Assembly: GCA_001466705.2 (NCBI GenBank)
Contig: LATX02000111.1
Span: forward strand, 139,001-203,000
Length of the DNA: 64,000 nt
Direction: 5' to 3'
DNA from: Moniliophthora roreri
Taxonomy: Eukaryota; Basidiomycota; Agaricomycetes; Agaricales; Marasmiaceae
Below are positions 11,354 through 22,787 of this stretch, piece by piece. The notes beneath the pieces were generated by a model. That model worked only from the letters and a program-made list of their open reading frames with translations. It did no database searches and was not told the DNA's origin. Both the position numbers and the translations under genes were made by a program. Positions within the stretch are counted from its first letter, which is position 1; every line of letters starts with the position of its first letter.

Positions 11354-12643
11354 GTCTTGCGAACGACGTTGTTGACATGTTGCTAATGAACGGGAATGAG
11401 ATTCTGAGCCGTTAGTGTCCGCCCGAATAGATCTGGAAGAAACGAATTGACTGAACAATGGTCTTGTTCGAAAGTTCCGAAGAACGGTCGGTTTCAGGGT
11501 GAGATGGCACCGAGGGAGCAAGTCTGACACTCGATAAATGCCGTTCATGCTTGAGCCTGCTTGAGCTGATATGAATGACAGCAAGGGTCTTTTATACCCA
11601 GCATTGGATCATAGATCACCGCCCTCTGCAAAGTACCGGAACCAAATCGTATCCCAAGGCTTCTGATACCGTCACCATGCCATACGAAGACACGCCGCGT
11701 TCTGCTTTCGCACCCTGAGACATCATTTAGGAGCCAGAAAGCCCTTTGAAAAGCAATATTGCATTCAACATGTCCTTTCATATCTACACTTCGCTTGGCC
11801 GAGCTCGCCAAAAGCGGGCGTGCGGTGTCAGCAATTGTCATGTTTCATGCAAATGTAGTCACATACCACTTCTATCCTGTCATAGTAGCCATTTGCCCTG
11901 TAGCTGCTGTCTCTAGACTCGTCTGAGTCGTACCCCTGGATGTGATGGTGAAGTGGCGGCATGCTATTGTTAATACTCATAGTGGTTTTGTAATCATTAA
12001 TACTGAGGGTCAAAAATAGAACTCACCCCATCCGGGCTGAGATTACTTTTTCCACATGGTGAATCAGATATGATAGCACATAAGTATCCATACCCCATGC
12101 TAGAAGGAACGGATAACCGGTGCGTGGAAATGAGGCCAATATGAGGCTGTTTGGTGCTGCCTCCAACTTCGAGCTCCAATGTTCAATATTTTGTCTAGTG
12201 TCCAGAGGCCAAGGCATTTGTAATGCGCATATGAGATCTATGAATTAAAATGAAAACGGGAAGTGCTCATTGCAGCGAACAAATCAAAGCAGCAGTCCGA
12301 CGGTCCAACCTAAAATCATTGCAAGCGTTTCGATCTTTTTCCATCACCCCTCATCATGAGTAGCGTATGACTATACTGCAAGATGATTGGACACGAGCCC
12401 GACAAAGTGGAACCAAACCCCACGTTTGACAACTGACGAACTCCGGTGATGGCGTGATATGTAGTGGTGGTCGGAAGCATGAAAGCCGAATTACGCTATC
12501 CCACGCATCCTTGCGTTCTACTCTCCAGACTTACCATATGCCGTATTCTGATTTCCTTCCACCGATCATCACTATGAATAAGGTTTCGAGCATCAGTAAA
12601 TAATTTGCGAATATGATGCCTCGTTGGTCTCATTCACACATTC
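11354..12643. other. Intergenic; one doubtful small ORF
   Basis: No gene is supported. A minus-strand frame at 12023-12217 (64 codons, MPWPLDTRQNIEHW...) is followed by a plausible GTGAGT donor and could continue after an intron, but I recognise nothing in it. Sequence just before 12644 (GCGAATATGATGCCTCGTTG) resembles that before the intact EH (GCGAACATGGTGCGTCACTG), so the EH duplication reaches slightly upstream of the coding region. Confidence 0.4.
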
Positions 12644-13360
12644 ATGTCTTCGTTCAGAATTACCGTGACCGACCAAGCAAGAGATCGCTTACCTTCCAAA
12701 CGAAATTAACGACACCGGTTCCCGGACAGTAATGAAGAGCTTTTCTCGCACTCATACAGAGATTGGCCACCCGTCGGAAGGAAAGGAGGATACGACTGGG
12801 GAAAATATAAAAAGGTATTGAACGAAGAACTGCGGGGCATACTGGAGGCCTGGCGAAGGACACGGGTTACCCAACATGTGAAAAGTGATGATTCCTCTGT
12901 CGTGGATGTGCGTCGCATAATTTTTTGTAGCTTTCTTCATGATAGCTGACTGCATTAAACAGCTAGGGCATATATGTTTCCTTAAAGTCAAAAGACCTGA
13001 CCATTGCCAACTTCTGAGGCTTCCGGGATACCTCCATCTCGCAGGACACGAAGAAGAATATCGAAACATGCCGCGGGGAATTCTAGACCCCTGGTGCTGG
13101 ATGGCATAGGCGCTGGCCCGTCACCGTAGGCTTACACGATTTTATGCTTTGCCTAGGAGAAGGTCAATATCGTGTCTTTCGAGCACATTCTTTCCGCTAT
13201 CGCTACTAGTTCATGACAGTCACTAAAGGTGGAGATTAGGGCTACGCCGTGTGTTTCATTGCCTGAACGATGTTGAATCAGCTCATGATGCCTCCTTAGA
13301 CCCACGTGTAACACGGCTGTTACAAACGGCGAGCAACATATTCAGGTCTGGTGTACCAAT
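12644..13360 (+). pseudogene. Epoxide hydrolase relic 1, tail to tail with OMT-B
   Basis: It begins ATGTCTTCGTTCAGAATT like the intact EH (ATGTCTTCGTTCAAAATT at 24641) and keeps LPNEI, YDWGKYKK.LNEEL, and the region around the catalytic Asp (CACTAAAGGTGGAGATTAGGGCTAC, where Trp of GGDWG has become a stop). Deletions and frameshifts remove the rest; the TACATACGGAGGGCAACATAT block of the intact gene is still visible at about 13320. Long antisense frames over it are shadows. Order and orientation relative to OMT-B mirror EH/OMT-D. Confidence 0.8.
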
Positions 13361-13509
13361 TTGTTAGCATACATCACAGGTCATATTAGGCTGTGTCGAC
13401 GAAGTTGTATCATTCTAAGCCCGTCCGTTCTCATCAATCTTTATCGAACAAATTCTTGGCGAATACTATTACAATCCAGTGAATGAAGGAACTCCAGGGC
13501 CTGGAAACC

Positions 13510-15328
13510 TCACACCGGGATGAACTCCATCAAATCCATCTTCCCAGCCGGGTACAACTGCCTGAATCGCAAACCACACATTTCGCTATCATTTTTCGCA
13601 TCAGTGACGTGGCTTTTGCAACAACGGGAGAATGACCATACCAAAGTGAGACCATTTCCTCCAGGGTTCGCTCCTTGGCACCACAACTCGTCATCATGAC
13701 AAAGTCGAAATCGTATGCTCGAGCTATTGACGCTCCCCAATTGGGCAAGAGAGGTTCGGGAGCACGATCCTCTGGGCACTGAACGTAGCGGGCGGGGCTA
13801 GGTATTGCCAATTCATCTAAGCAACGGGTATTCAGTTTTCGAGCAACAGACATTGAACTCTATACGCACGTATGACAAGTCGGGCCTCGGGCTTCATAGC
13901 CTTCCTTATGTTTCGAAGTATTGTGAGACATCGATCATCAGGCCAGTCATGTCTTTGCGGATCATAGTCAGAAGGTGTGCACAGTGGCAAATCAAGTTGG
14001 AGACATACATGATGCATCTAAGCTATCGAATGGTTAGAACTTGGCAGTACAGATGTGAGTATTGACACTTACATAGTAAACATCGCATCCTTCGACAGCT
14101 TGGTCCGTGAAAAAATTGAATGGCACAAACTGCACCCTCTTCTCCTCAATAGCTTGGGGATACTCTTTGGTCCAGTACTGGCGTGTAACTCGTGGTCAGT
14201 TGTACAAAGCCTGCCGAAGGCCCAGTGTCATACCTCCTTTGCCTGCTCAATCACCTCAGGCTGATCTTGAAGTACGGCCTTCAGATTCGGGTGCTTCTTC
14301 AACAGGTCCATCATATTGTGGCCGTTTCCACCAGCAACATCACACGCTGTGCATTCCGAGGGATGTTCCATCCATGGATACACTTTAGAGAGAAAACTAC
14401 CATGCATTTTGGTCGCAGCAACCATGGCACGGTTCAATCGCTATTTAAATCTTCAGTCTGGAGTTGCTGCCAGTTTGAGTATCGACTCTTACCTCTGCTT
14501 TCTCCTTATTTTCGGGAAGATTGTACCAATCAAAGAGCTTGTGTCCCGTTAGTCGTTGGAAGGCTGTTTCATCCGGGAACTTTGGCTTGGTCGAGAATGT
14601 TTCATATGCATGAGCAGCTGCAAGGCGAATCTCATCCATGCTACTGCATGTTAGGAACCTGAAGACGGAAACGGCAAGGAGGAAGACTTACAACAAACTG
14701 GCCAAGTCAAACATTGGATTCTTCGAGATTAGCTTGACACTCAACCGATTATTGGCATATACATCTGGCCTCACTATAAGTTCATCACGTTAGACAGCGA
14801 GTTCATATGAAGGAGGGAATACATGAATGTACCTTCATGAAAGACATGCTTGGCAGCCAGCAATCTCATCACTCTCCCCAATTTGTCTGAATCCCCGAAC
14901 CCAGATGTCTCTGCCAGTTGCTTGACATGCATACCCTCTGGTTTATCAGCAAGAAGGTCGGCAATTCGAGCGTTAGTGACAATGATGAGACACGAGAGTT
15001 CGGGCTGTGCGATGGCTTTCTACTCTCAGATTCAGTGTACTGTATGTTTAGAGAGTGGGATACTCACGTCAAAGACTAACCCAGATGGATTCGACACAGT
15101 ACAAACCAACTGTGCACACGCAGCTTCGATTACCCTGACTGCACGTGCAAGCCGTTCTGGGACGTCTTCGACAGCACCATCGAAAGGCCCTGGCTCTACC
15201 GAGTCGAGAGATGGTACTGCTTGTCCAATAGAGGTATAGGCCGCTATAACCTCTTGGACAGAGGAGGAAATGAGGGTTGCCAAAGAGGTCAAATGGTCGT
15301 TTGTGGTGACGGTGCTATTTGCGGCCAT
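13510..15328 (-). CDS. SAM-dependent O-methyltransferase, copy B (446 aa)
   Basis: Ten exons: 15068-15328, 14833-15019, 14692-14773, 14493-14643, 14234-14440, 14073-14177, 14009-14022, 13870-13952, 13642-13816, 13510-13585. Their lengths (261, 187, 82, 151, 207, 105, 14, 83, 175, 76) equal those of copy C exactly, and the frame closes at 446 aa. This is the plant/fungal class of O-methyltransferases (PF00891-like). It has an N-terminal dimerisation region with a winged-helix part (MHVKQLAETSGF, about 120-150). The SAM-binding glycine motif CDVAGGNGH is at 260-268, the catalytic base is His337 in IIHDWPDD, and the C-terminal block is EPLLPNWGA. It would methylate a hydroxyl of a small aromatic or polyketide-like molecule in the cytosol; the substrate is unknown. 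A dead EH faces it downstream. Confidence 0.88.
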
Positions 15329-15358
15329 GATTGTATTGGACAGATATAACAAAGGTCC

Positions 15359-15365
15359 TATATAT
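15359..15365 (-). promoter_or_regulatory. TATA box of OMT-B
   Basis: ATATATA on the minus strand, 31-37 nt upstream of the ATG at 15328. The surrounding sequence (CTGATATATATAGGACC) is shared with the OMT-C promoter. Confidence 0.55.
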
Positions 15366-16404
15366 ATCAGAAAGGAGCCAGCCCTCATCAGCGTCTGGGA
15401 ATAGACGCTATTCTGAGGCATTCAAACTGTCAAGTATGACACTTGAAGACAACGTAGTCCCCCACCACCCCGACTCCATGCCCATGATTGATGAGATAGA
15501 ATACCGATTGCTGGTCTTGACACTTAGCCTTGGCACTCCCTACGCTTGAAAGCTCGAGTCCTGCCGCCTCGCGATAGCAAATAGTCGTTTACCCTCGAGC
15601 CGTTGTTTGTTAGACTTCCCGGCCAGCTCCCGTTTTGAATGATACCCAGTGCCTTTCATCGTTCGTAGCGGCCGCTACGAAATATAGCTCAGGGAAAGAC
15701 TGAAACTCACCCTCCTTTTGTTAACGTTCGGACGAAGGGTATATTATTCCCTATTTGGGCATCCAAGGCATCATTGCCCAGTGAGTATCCGCATCTTGTA
15801 TCGAGATCAAAGAGACAACTTGAATAGTGTGGCTACGTTTCATGCACGTTATAGGCAAGATGAACCTTAATTCAGAGTTCCCCATAGTCAAATCTATCAA
15901 TCAAGATCAACACACCACGAAGGTTCATTGCTAAAACTTACAACGATTCCGAGAGATAAGAACCTGACAAACCAGCGTTTGACCGAAATCAATCTTGATT
16001 CCAATTGTGGAACATGTGCCAACGGACCATGAAGTGGTCTTCCCAGTTGCCAAATGACTATCGATTTCGGGCTTGCAGGTGGTGAAGGAGGGATGAACGA
16101 TGAACCGTGGTGATAGTTCCACGGACCCCTGGGAGCCTGATAGCAGGCGCGGCCGCTACTCATGCGCTCATGTCTGATACCAACACGTCCATTATATCCT
16201 TCCCCATCGACTTCCACCATGAACTAGGCTTTCAAAGAGTGAGCGTAATGTAACTCGTATGGTTTATGGTGCGTCACCGTCGTCATCAACTGTCAGAAGA
16301 ACCCAGTGAACTAAGATATCTCCTCATTATCAGGACGGCAACACATCATCCCCCCAGGATAAGCATGGTGTTTTGAAGCTTCGCTTCTTACTCTTGACAC
16401 CCCC
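15366..16404. other. Upstream flank of OMT-B, left arm of the inverted duplication
   Basis: No gene. Blocks here reappear in reverse complement upstream of OMT-C: 15372-15460 matches 20385-20475, and 15548-15600 (CTCGCGATAGCAAATAGTCG) matches about 20050-20102. Confidence 0.6.
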
Positions 16405-16603
16405 ATGTCTTCCTTCGAACTTGCCGTAGCTCAATCACTTTTAAGGGAGAAACTCGAAATCCGAGCCACTTGCGAGTTGCCTTCCAAACGAAGTCGGTGG
16501 TGCTGGATGGGAATACCAAATTAATGCGAATGGCGAAAGAATGAGAAGGCTTCGAACGACGAGTTGCCGCAGTTTGCGAGGAATATTGGGTCGAAGGACA
16601 CGG
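16405..16603 (+). pseudogene. Epoxide hydrolase relic 2 (5' end only)
   Basis: Starts ATGTCTTCCTTCGAACTTGCC and keeps ACGAAGTCGGTGGTGCTGGATGGGAATACC, GAACGACGAGTTGCCGCAGTTTGCGAGG and TCGAAGGACACGGGG of the intact EH. The middle ([15 protein letters not shown]) is deleted and frames are broken. A near copy lies inverted at 18921-19104. Confidence 0.75.
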
Positions 16604-17604
16604 GGTGCGTCATACCAAGTTCTCTGAGTCCTGTTCGTGATAGTTGATTGTGCTTGTCTAGAGTCTGGAATTAACCGAGAACTCAGGATTTACCACCACA
16701 TCTCTGAGGTTTCGAAGACGCCCGGTTTTCAATCGTTGCTTGGGTTTTTGGTGCTCAAGACCTTACGGAGGGAATGGATAACTCATGTACGTCCCATCCT
16801 GGCTCAATGTGTTCTGAGTACTCATCTGGCTCTATACCAGTTGTCCTTGGTGTGATAGACCTGAAGCGCGTGCGCGGATAGAATCCATCCCATGTCAACC
16901 TATCGAAGAAACCCAGCTCCCAGTCATGTATCGCTTCCCCTTGCCAACATCAGAGCTCATGTCACGGATGGATGAACGAGCTTGCGTCTGGTCCTCTAAT
17001 GAGACCGGTCAATCTGAGATGTCGAGGGAGGAATGTGAGAGGTGGGGCCTCTCGGTGCTTGCTCAATGCACCTATTACCTGGATAATTCTGCTATGCTGT
17101 GCTCGTGCCACGTATATACTGCCATCCGAGATCCGAGACTGGTGAAAAGCCCGAGCTTTGGACCCCACTACCTCTGCTTGGGCACGGGATGGGTTATCCG
17201 GAGTTTCAGACTCTTAGTGCAAAAAATAATCAGAATTGGTTCGAAGAAATTGCTGTGTTCAGGGTGAGCAGCTTGTATTGTTCTCATTCACGATCTGACT
17301 GCGGTTCTCAGAAGAAAGAAAAGTCAGCGGCTTAGAGTGGGAAGCATTCACAGGGTCAAGAATCAGTGCACTTGGGCTTCTAGGAACAACGTCTGTTGAA
17401 TTGTATTCATGTAGTGACGATTCGCGTAGGATGTATGCCATGAACCTCCGAAACGTCTCGTGTTTGCTGTAACATCAAACTCGTTGCTTGTATTATATCC
17501 CGTGCTAGAATTTCATAAGTTCTTCTGCACCGTATATGTATAAGCATTCTGTCGAGGAAAGAGTGTCAACCATCATGATACTTCGGAAGAAACCTGAACA
17601 TACC
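16604..17604. other. Spacer inside the inverted duplication
   Basis: The first 170 bp belong to the inverted duplication (pair of about 18790-18920). Beyond that only short frames are seen, including 16926-17267, without recognisable features. Confidence 0.45.
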
Positions 17605-18670
17605 CTATTCCTGTGAGCCAAATTCATCATACTCCCGCTTCAAGATCCAAGGTTCTGGAAAAGCGACAAGGAAGCTAGGATGAACCCTCCGATCCTGACC
17701 GAATATTCCCTCTCTGGAGGAGCCACGATTTGCACCTATCAAGGAATCAGCATACCGTGCGGACAGTCTATGAAGAACACATTCTTTGATGCTTCTCGGA
17801 GCGAGATTAGCCAGCTCCTCGTGCATGTAATCTGCGAGTCCCGGGTATGTGGTGCTTCCACCAGATTGGCGTAGAGGTCTCGACGGATATCCAAGTCGAT
17901 TTTGGCGACGGAGCTGTAGTTGCAATGAATAGTCAAAATTCAAACTTCGTGAAGGCAACGAGCAGAGGCTTACAGTCCCGTGAATACCAGCAGCTTCCAA
18001 TCTGACGAGGCTTGAAGAGGCCCGGAATCTAAGGAATGAAAGACGTTCCTTCGGAGGACTTCATTAGACTGACCGTTCATTTCCGATCGCGATAACTTGA
18101 TCAACGAGCAATTTGTAGTTCTTCTCGATAGCAGGAGACTGAGCGGCCTTGTTCATTTCTTCCTCGAAATCTAACATGACATAGTAACACAGCTTCTCCT
18201 TGATATCACGCGCAACTTCGTGCTCAGCCAAAGTAGTCCGGTTCCATCAAGTTCTTGACCAATGCCTAATTGAGATCGCGTACAGCGAGGTCCATCGCAA
18301 ACTCCTCACAGATGGGTACGACGTGGTAATCCATCTCCCGAGTCCATAAAAACACTAGTAGTAAAGAGACAGCACGGCTGAGTATGGAATCTGGACGAAG
18401 AATGCCGGAGCGTCGAACGTTTCGAACATGATCGGAGTCATCTTTTCGTGGTCGGCTTGAGGGTTGAGAGGTACCTCGGTAAGGAGGATAGGATGCCCTT
18501 CCGGCGCGACGCGAAATGATAGGACGTGTGGTGCCAAATTTTTTGCATGCCATCCCAGTTAGTGACGGTACCACGTTACACGTTTGATGGAGTACTTGAA
18601 AGCTAGAATACCACGTTTGACTTGGACCTCGTCGCTGTTGAGAGGCACGGGCTTGAGATTTCATGAGATA
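17605..18670 (-). pseudogene. Actin pseudogene
   Basis: Reading the minus strand across shifting frames gives actin landmarks in the right order. They are [52 protein letters not shown], a DSGDG piece, [52 protein letters not shown], and near the end [11 protein letters not shown] in place of the actin ISKQEYDESGP. The C-terminus is truncated, and the N-terminal 60 or so residues are not recognisable. Many frameshifts and stops make it certainly non-functional. At least one stretch between the blocks looks like a retained intron (GTCAGTCTAATGAAG...), which argues against a processed cDNA copy. It sits at the centre of the OMT-B/OMT-C inverted duplication. Confidence 0.88.
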
Positions 18671-18920
18671 CAATGAAATGCACCCGACGAAGGAATCCTT
18701 GTTTCATAGTTGACACTCTGTATCCGGCAATAGATTTTCACCGTAACATTAGCATCCTTGCCAGTATACGAGAGACCATTTTCGTACGGGGAAACAGCTC
18801 GAGAAGCATCGACCTGAAACCTCAGAGTTGTGATGGTAGATATTCCGCCTTCTAGGTTATTTCCAGGCTCTAGAGCACAATCAACTATCTTGAACAAGGT
18901 TCAAAGAATTTGTATGACGC
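18671..18920. other. Right-arm spacer of the inverted duplication
   Basis: 18790-18920 read in reverse complement resembles 16604-16770 (GATAGTTGATTGTGCT, CCTGGAAATAACC, CTCTGAGGTTTC). No gene. Confidence 0.5.
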
Positions 18921-19104
18921 ACCCCGTGTTTTTTGACCCAATTTTCCTCGTGAAATGCTGCGATTCGTCTTCTCATTCTTTCACCATTCGGTATTCCCAT
19001 TCAGCACTATCGATTTCGTTTGGAAGGCGAGTCGTGAGGGACTCGGATATCGAGTTTCTCCCTTAACAGTGACTAGGAATTACAGCAAACTTGAAGGAAG
19101 ACAT
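18921..19104 (-). pseudogene. Epoxide hydrolase relic 3 (5' end only)
   Basis: Minus-strand ATGTCTTCCTTCAAGTTTGC followed by blocks shared with relic 2 (TAAGGGAGAAACTCGA, GCCTTCCAAACGAA, GAATGGGAATACC, GAGGAAAATTGGGTC, ACACGGGGTGCGTCATAC). Truncated and frameshifted. It is the inverted counterpart of 16405-16603. Confidence 0.72.
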
Positions 19105-20480
19105 GGAGATGCGAAGGGTAGGAAACGAGCTTTTAGAATACCGTGTCTATATGGGGAGAATACGCCCTAATAAAGAAGAGATCTCAGTTCACCTGGTTCT
19201 TCTAAATGAAGTTGGCGACGCACTCGTGGTGATTATTCACGAATTACCACGCACTTCGAGAACCTGATTCATGGTGGTGGTCAATAAGGAAAGACAGAAT
19301 AAGTGGAGGAAGGGACATTGTCGTCCGTGTCAAGGCACGAGTACACCGGCTTTCGGACAACCCGAGCCATGATTGGCGCGTGTGAGTCGTGAACCGACTC
19401 GAACCGTTACCTCCACCACCACTCCTTCTCCACTCTCAAGATTTGCAAAATGAAGATGATTATTGGACAACTGGAAAAAAGAAGTCTTTATGAGCCCGAC
19501 AGCACACGTTCTAGCACTCCGAATCAAAACTGGTTTCGGTCATAGGCTGTCATGTTACTGTCAGGTTCTTCAAATCTATCTTGCGTGAGATTTCACTCAC
19601 GCTCATAACGATGCGCTTCAGCTGAGACATGTATTCGAGGGCGAACGAAGATCTTCCTCGAGAGGAACGTTGACAGAGTGGGGGGTGGTCTGGCCCTGGA
19701 GTCGTAGGTTATCGCAAGTCCACTGCCTGCAATGAACCTTCCTCGTAGGCTCATCTTGCTTTTATAGACCAAACCTCGTGAAAGTGACCACGGAAGTCGA
19801 AACTCACCCTGGCCATGATGTATACACAGGTACATAGAAGGAAATAGCAGCTATTGCCTTTGGTTTCAGTGCAAGGCGCGGACGTGAACACTGGCAATGG
19901 CAGCCACAATGGCCCGAATAGGGAATATGAAGGAAAGCAGGGTATGCTTCATCTTTAACTTGGACTATGTGGCATGTTTTGTATTGACCACGAGTAGTCA
20001 AGGAACTTTGTATTGTCACTCGAAACGGCCGGCAAATCGCAAGGATAGCGGCTCGAGGGTAAACGACTATCTGCTATTGCGAGGCTGCAGGATCTTAAGC
20101 TTTCTGGCGTAGAGGGTGCCAAAACTAAGTGCCAAGATCATGATTAGCAACGCAAAGTTCAGTTTGGCATGAGCGTTACCGAACGAGACTCTCACCCTGT
20201 CACAGGGCAATGAGTATCCCCAACACGCTGGTGATAATCACAGCAGAGTCTTTGTGGACGGCAAGGATAACTTACGAAGGGTATGTGTCTGTGCTCGGAC
20301 GAAAATGACGATCACTGATTTGCGTCTGTAGCCCAGCAATACGCTATAGGTATCCTATCTTATCAATGATCTGTCGGGGTGGTGGGAGACTACGTTGTCT
20401 TCATGTGTCATACTTGACAGTTTGAATGCCTCAGAATATCATCTATTCCCAGACACTGACAGAGGCCGGCTCCTTTCTGA
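19105..20480. other. Upstream flank of OMT-C, right arm
   Basis: No gene supported; the small open frames lack motifs. 20050-20102 and 20385-20475 are the inverted partners of the OMT-B flank. Confidence 0.5.
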
Positions 20481-20488
20481 TATATAAG
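20481..20488 (+). promoter_or_regulatory. TATA box of OMT-C
   Basis: TATATAAG, 30-37 nt upstream of the ATG at 20518, in the block shared with OMT-B. Confidence 0.6.
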
Positions 20489-20517
20489 GACCCTCGTTAA
20501 TTATATCCAATATAACC

Positions 20518-22342
20518 ATGGCCGCAAATAGCACTGTCACCACAAACGACCACCTGACCTCTTTGGCAACCCTCATTTCCTCCTCCGTTCAAGAGGTTAT
20601 AGCGGCCTATGCCTCTGTTGGACAAACAGTACCATCTCTCGACTCGGTAGAGCCAGGGCCTTTTGATGGCGCCGTCGAAGATGTCCCAGAACGGCTTGCA
20701 CGTGCAGTCAGGGTAATCGAAGCTGCATGTGCACAGTTGGTTTGTACCGTGTCGAATCCATCTGGGTTAGTCTTTGATGTGAGTATCCCACTCTCTGAAT
20801 TTGCAGCACACTAAATTTGAGGAGTAGAAAGCCATCGCACAGCCCGAACCTTCATGTCTCGTCATTGTCAACAACGCTCGAATTGCCGACCTTCTTGTTG
20901 ATAGACCAGAGGGTATGCATGTCAAGCAACTGGCAGAGACATCTGGGTTCAAGGATTCAGATAAACTGGGGAGAGCGATGAGATTGCTGGCTGCCAAGCA
21001 TGTTTTTCGTGAAGGTACGGTCATGTATTCCCTCCTTCATGCAAATTCACTATCTAACACGATGAAACCGAACCCATAGTGATGCCAGAAGTGTATGCCA
21101 ATAATCGGTTGAGTGTCAAGCTAGTTTCGAAGAACGCAATGTCTGATTTAGTTGGATTGATGTGGGTCTTCTCCCTCGTGGCTATTGTCTTTATATTCCT
21201 AACACGCAGTAGAACCGATGAAATTCGCATTTCAGCTGCGCATGCATATGAAACGTACTCAGGCAAGCCACGGTTCCCGGACGAAACGGCCTTTCAACGA
21301 TTAAAAGGACACAAAATCTTTGACTGGTACAAGTTTCCCGAAAATAAAGAGAAGGCAGAGGTAATAGTCGACATTCAACCTGACAGCAACTCCAGACTGA
21401 CAGTTTGAATAGCGCTTCAACCGCGCCATGGTTGCTTGGGTTGACTTTCAGGGTAGTTTTCTCCCGAAAGTGTATCCGTGGACGGAACATCCCTCGGACT
21501 GCACAGTGTGTGATGTAGCTGGTGGAAATGGTCACTACACGATAGATCTGTTGAAGAAGCACCCAAAGTTTAAGGTTCTACTTCAAGACCAGCCTGAAGT
21601 GATTGAGCAGGCCAAGGAGGTATGATGCTAGGTCTTCAGATTTTCGACAACTGACAACGAGTTATGCGTCAGTATTGGGCTAAGGAGTATCCCCAGGCTA
21701 TCAAGGAGAAGAAGGTGGAGTTTGTACCGTTCAATTTCCTCGCAGATAGAGCCGTCGAGGGATGTGATGTCTACTATGTAAGCGTCGATACCCCCATCCG
21801 TACTGCCAAGTTCTAACCGTTTGATAGATCAAAAGCGTCCTGTACGCCCCCAGCTTCAGCTACTACGCACAATTTCTGACTGCGATTGTTAAAGACACGA
21901 CTGGGCTGATGCTCAATGTCTTATAATACTTCGAAACATAAGGAGCGCGATGAAGCCTGAGGCTCGACTTGTTATACGTGCGTATATAACTTGATGTCTT
22001 GACTGTTCGGGAAATGAGATCCCGATATTCAGACGAATTCGCGTTGCCGAGCGCTGCTCGCTTTGCTCATTGTCAAGAGGAACGGCCTCCCGAACCTCTC
22101 CTACCGAACTGGGGAGCGCCAACGGCTAGGACGTACAAAATGGACTTTGCAATGATGACGGCTTTCGGTGCCAGGGAGAGAACCTTGGAGGAATTGATCT
22201 CACTGTGGTATGGTTACTCCGAGCTTCTTGTCAAAGCCATGTTTGTTACTCATGCGAAAATGATAGCGAAAAGTGTGGTTTGCAATTCAGGAAATTGTAT
22301 CCAGCTGGGGAGATGGATTTGATGGAGTTCGTCCCGGTGTGA
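20518..22342 (+). CDS. SAM-dependent O-methyltransferase, copy C (446 aa)
   Basis: Ten exons: 20518-20778, 20828-21014, 21080-21161, 21210-21360, 21413-21619, 21673-21777, 21828-21841, 21895-21977, 22033-22207, 22267-22342; total 1341 nt, 446 aa. The 14-nt exon 7 (ATCAAAAGCGTCCT) together with exon 8 gives IKSVLHDWADAQ, with catalytic His337. The SAM motif CDVAGGNGH is at 260-268; EPLLPNWGAPTARTY lies in the C-terminal domain; the protein ends DLMEFVPV. The start is supported by the TATA box and by identity with copy B (MAANSTVTTNDHLTSLATL). The 5' third is nearly identical to B, while exons 5-10 are closer to A and D, so it looks like a mosaic. All residues expected for activity are present; the substrate is unknown. 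Confidence 0.88.
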
Positions 22343-22368
22343 GGTTTCAAGTCCTAAAGTTCTTTCAT

Positions 22369-22787
22369 TCACTGGATTATAATAGTATGTAATAGTATTT
22401 GTAAACTTTTTGTTTGATAACGTAGGTCGAGATCTTGATTGAGTCGGCTGAGAAACAGATAGGGGTGGGCAGCCTGCCCCGAAGGACCGAGATCCTTTAG
22501 GGCTTTCCCAAAGACTTTTACGCCCGTGCGATGAACGACGTCGACAAATTTACCCAGTGGCACGAGCCAGCCGTGGACAGGGAGGGATCGAAAGCCGGTA
22601 TAGGAAAATACTGGACAGTGGGACGGTAATGTCTCTTACGGCTCTGACATAGCATCCAAATTCAGAGTCTGAGACGGTGAGGGTGAGTGACTTGACAGCC
22701 AGCAATTCGGGAATTAGATTTGCTTTGTTGGCCTGTTCGACCTCTTCTGAAGCGTCCTCGAGTTCCTTTCGTCGAGCCACAGGTGCC
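22369..22787 (-). other. Unrecognised ORF fragment next to a TIR element
   Basis: Minus-strand frames carry ARRKELEDASEEVEQANKAN, ELLAVKSLTLTVSDSEFGCY and, after a possible GTAAGA intron, KFVDVVHRTGVKVFG. The composition looks protein-like (helical, charged) and it runs up to the left end of the TIR element at 22788, so it may be an exon fragment cut by that insertion. I do not recognise the family. Confidence 0.3.

Larger units (their letters stand above)
13510..22342. repeat. Large inverted duplication (OMT-B arm / OMT-C arm)
   Basis: The left arm is about 13510-16770 and the right arm about 18790-22342 in reverse complement. Paired landmarks: OMT-B / OMT-C genes, their promoters, the CTCGAGGGTAAACGACTAT block (15580 / 20060) and EH relics 2 / 3. 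The centre (about 16.8-18.8 kb) holds the actin pseudogene. The arms have gained and lost sequence, so pairing is patchy between genes. Confidence 0.75.

Noticed and set aside
12752..13069. 105-codon minus-strand frame with Cys/Pro-rich look
   Set aside because: Antisense of EH relic 1, whose similarity to the intact EH explains the DNA.
22369..22787. Possible epoxide hydrolase downstream of OMT-C, expected by symmetry with B and D
   Set aside because: None of the EH landmarks (HGWPGS, GGDWG, GGHFAA) can be found on either strand between 22343 and 24640 before the intact gene starts.
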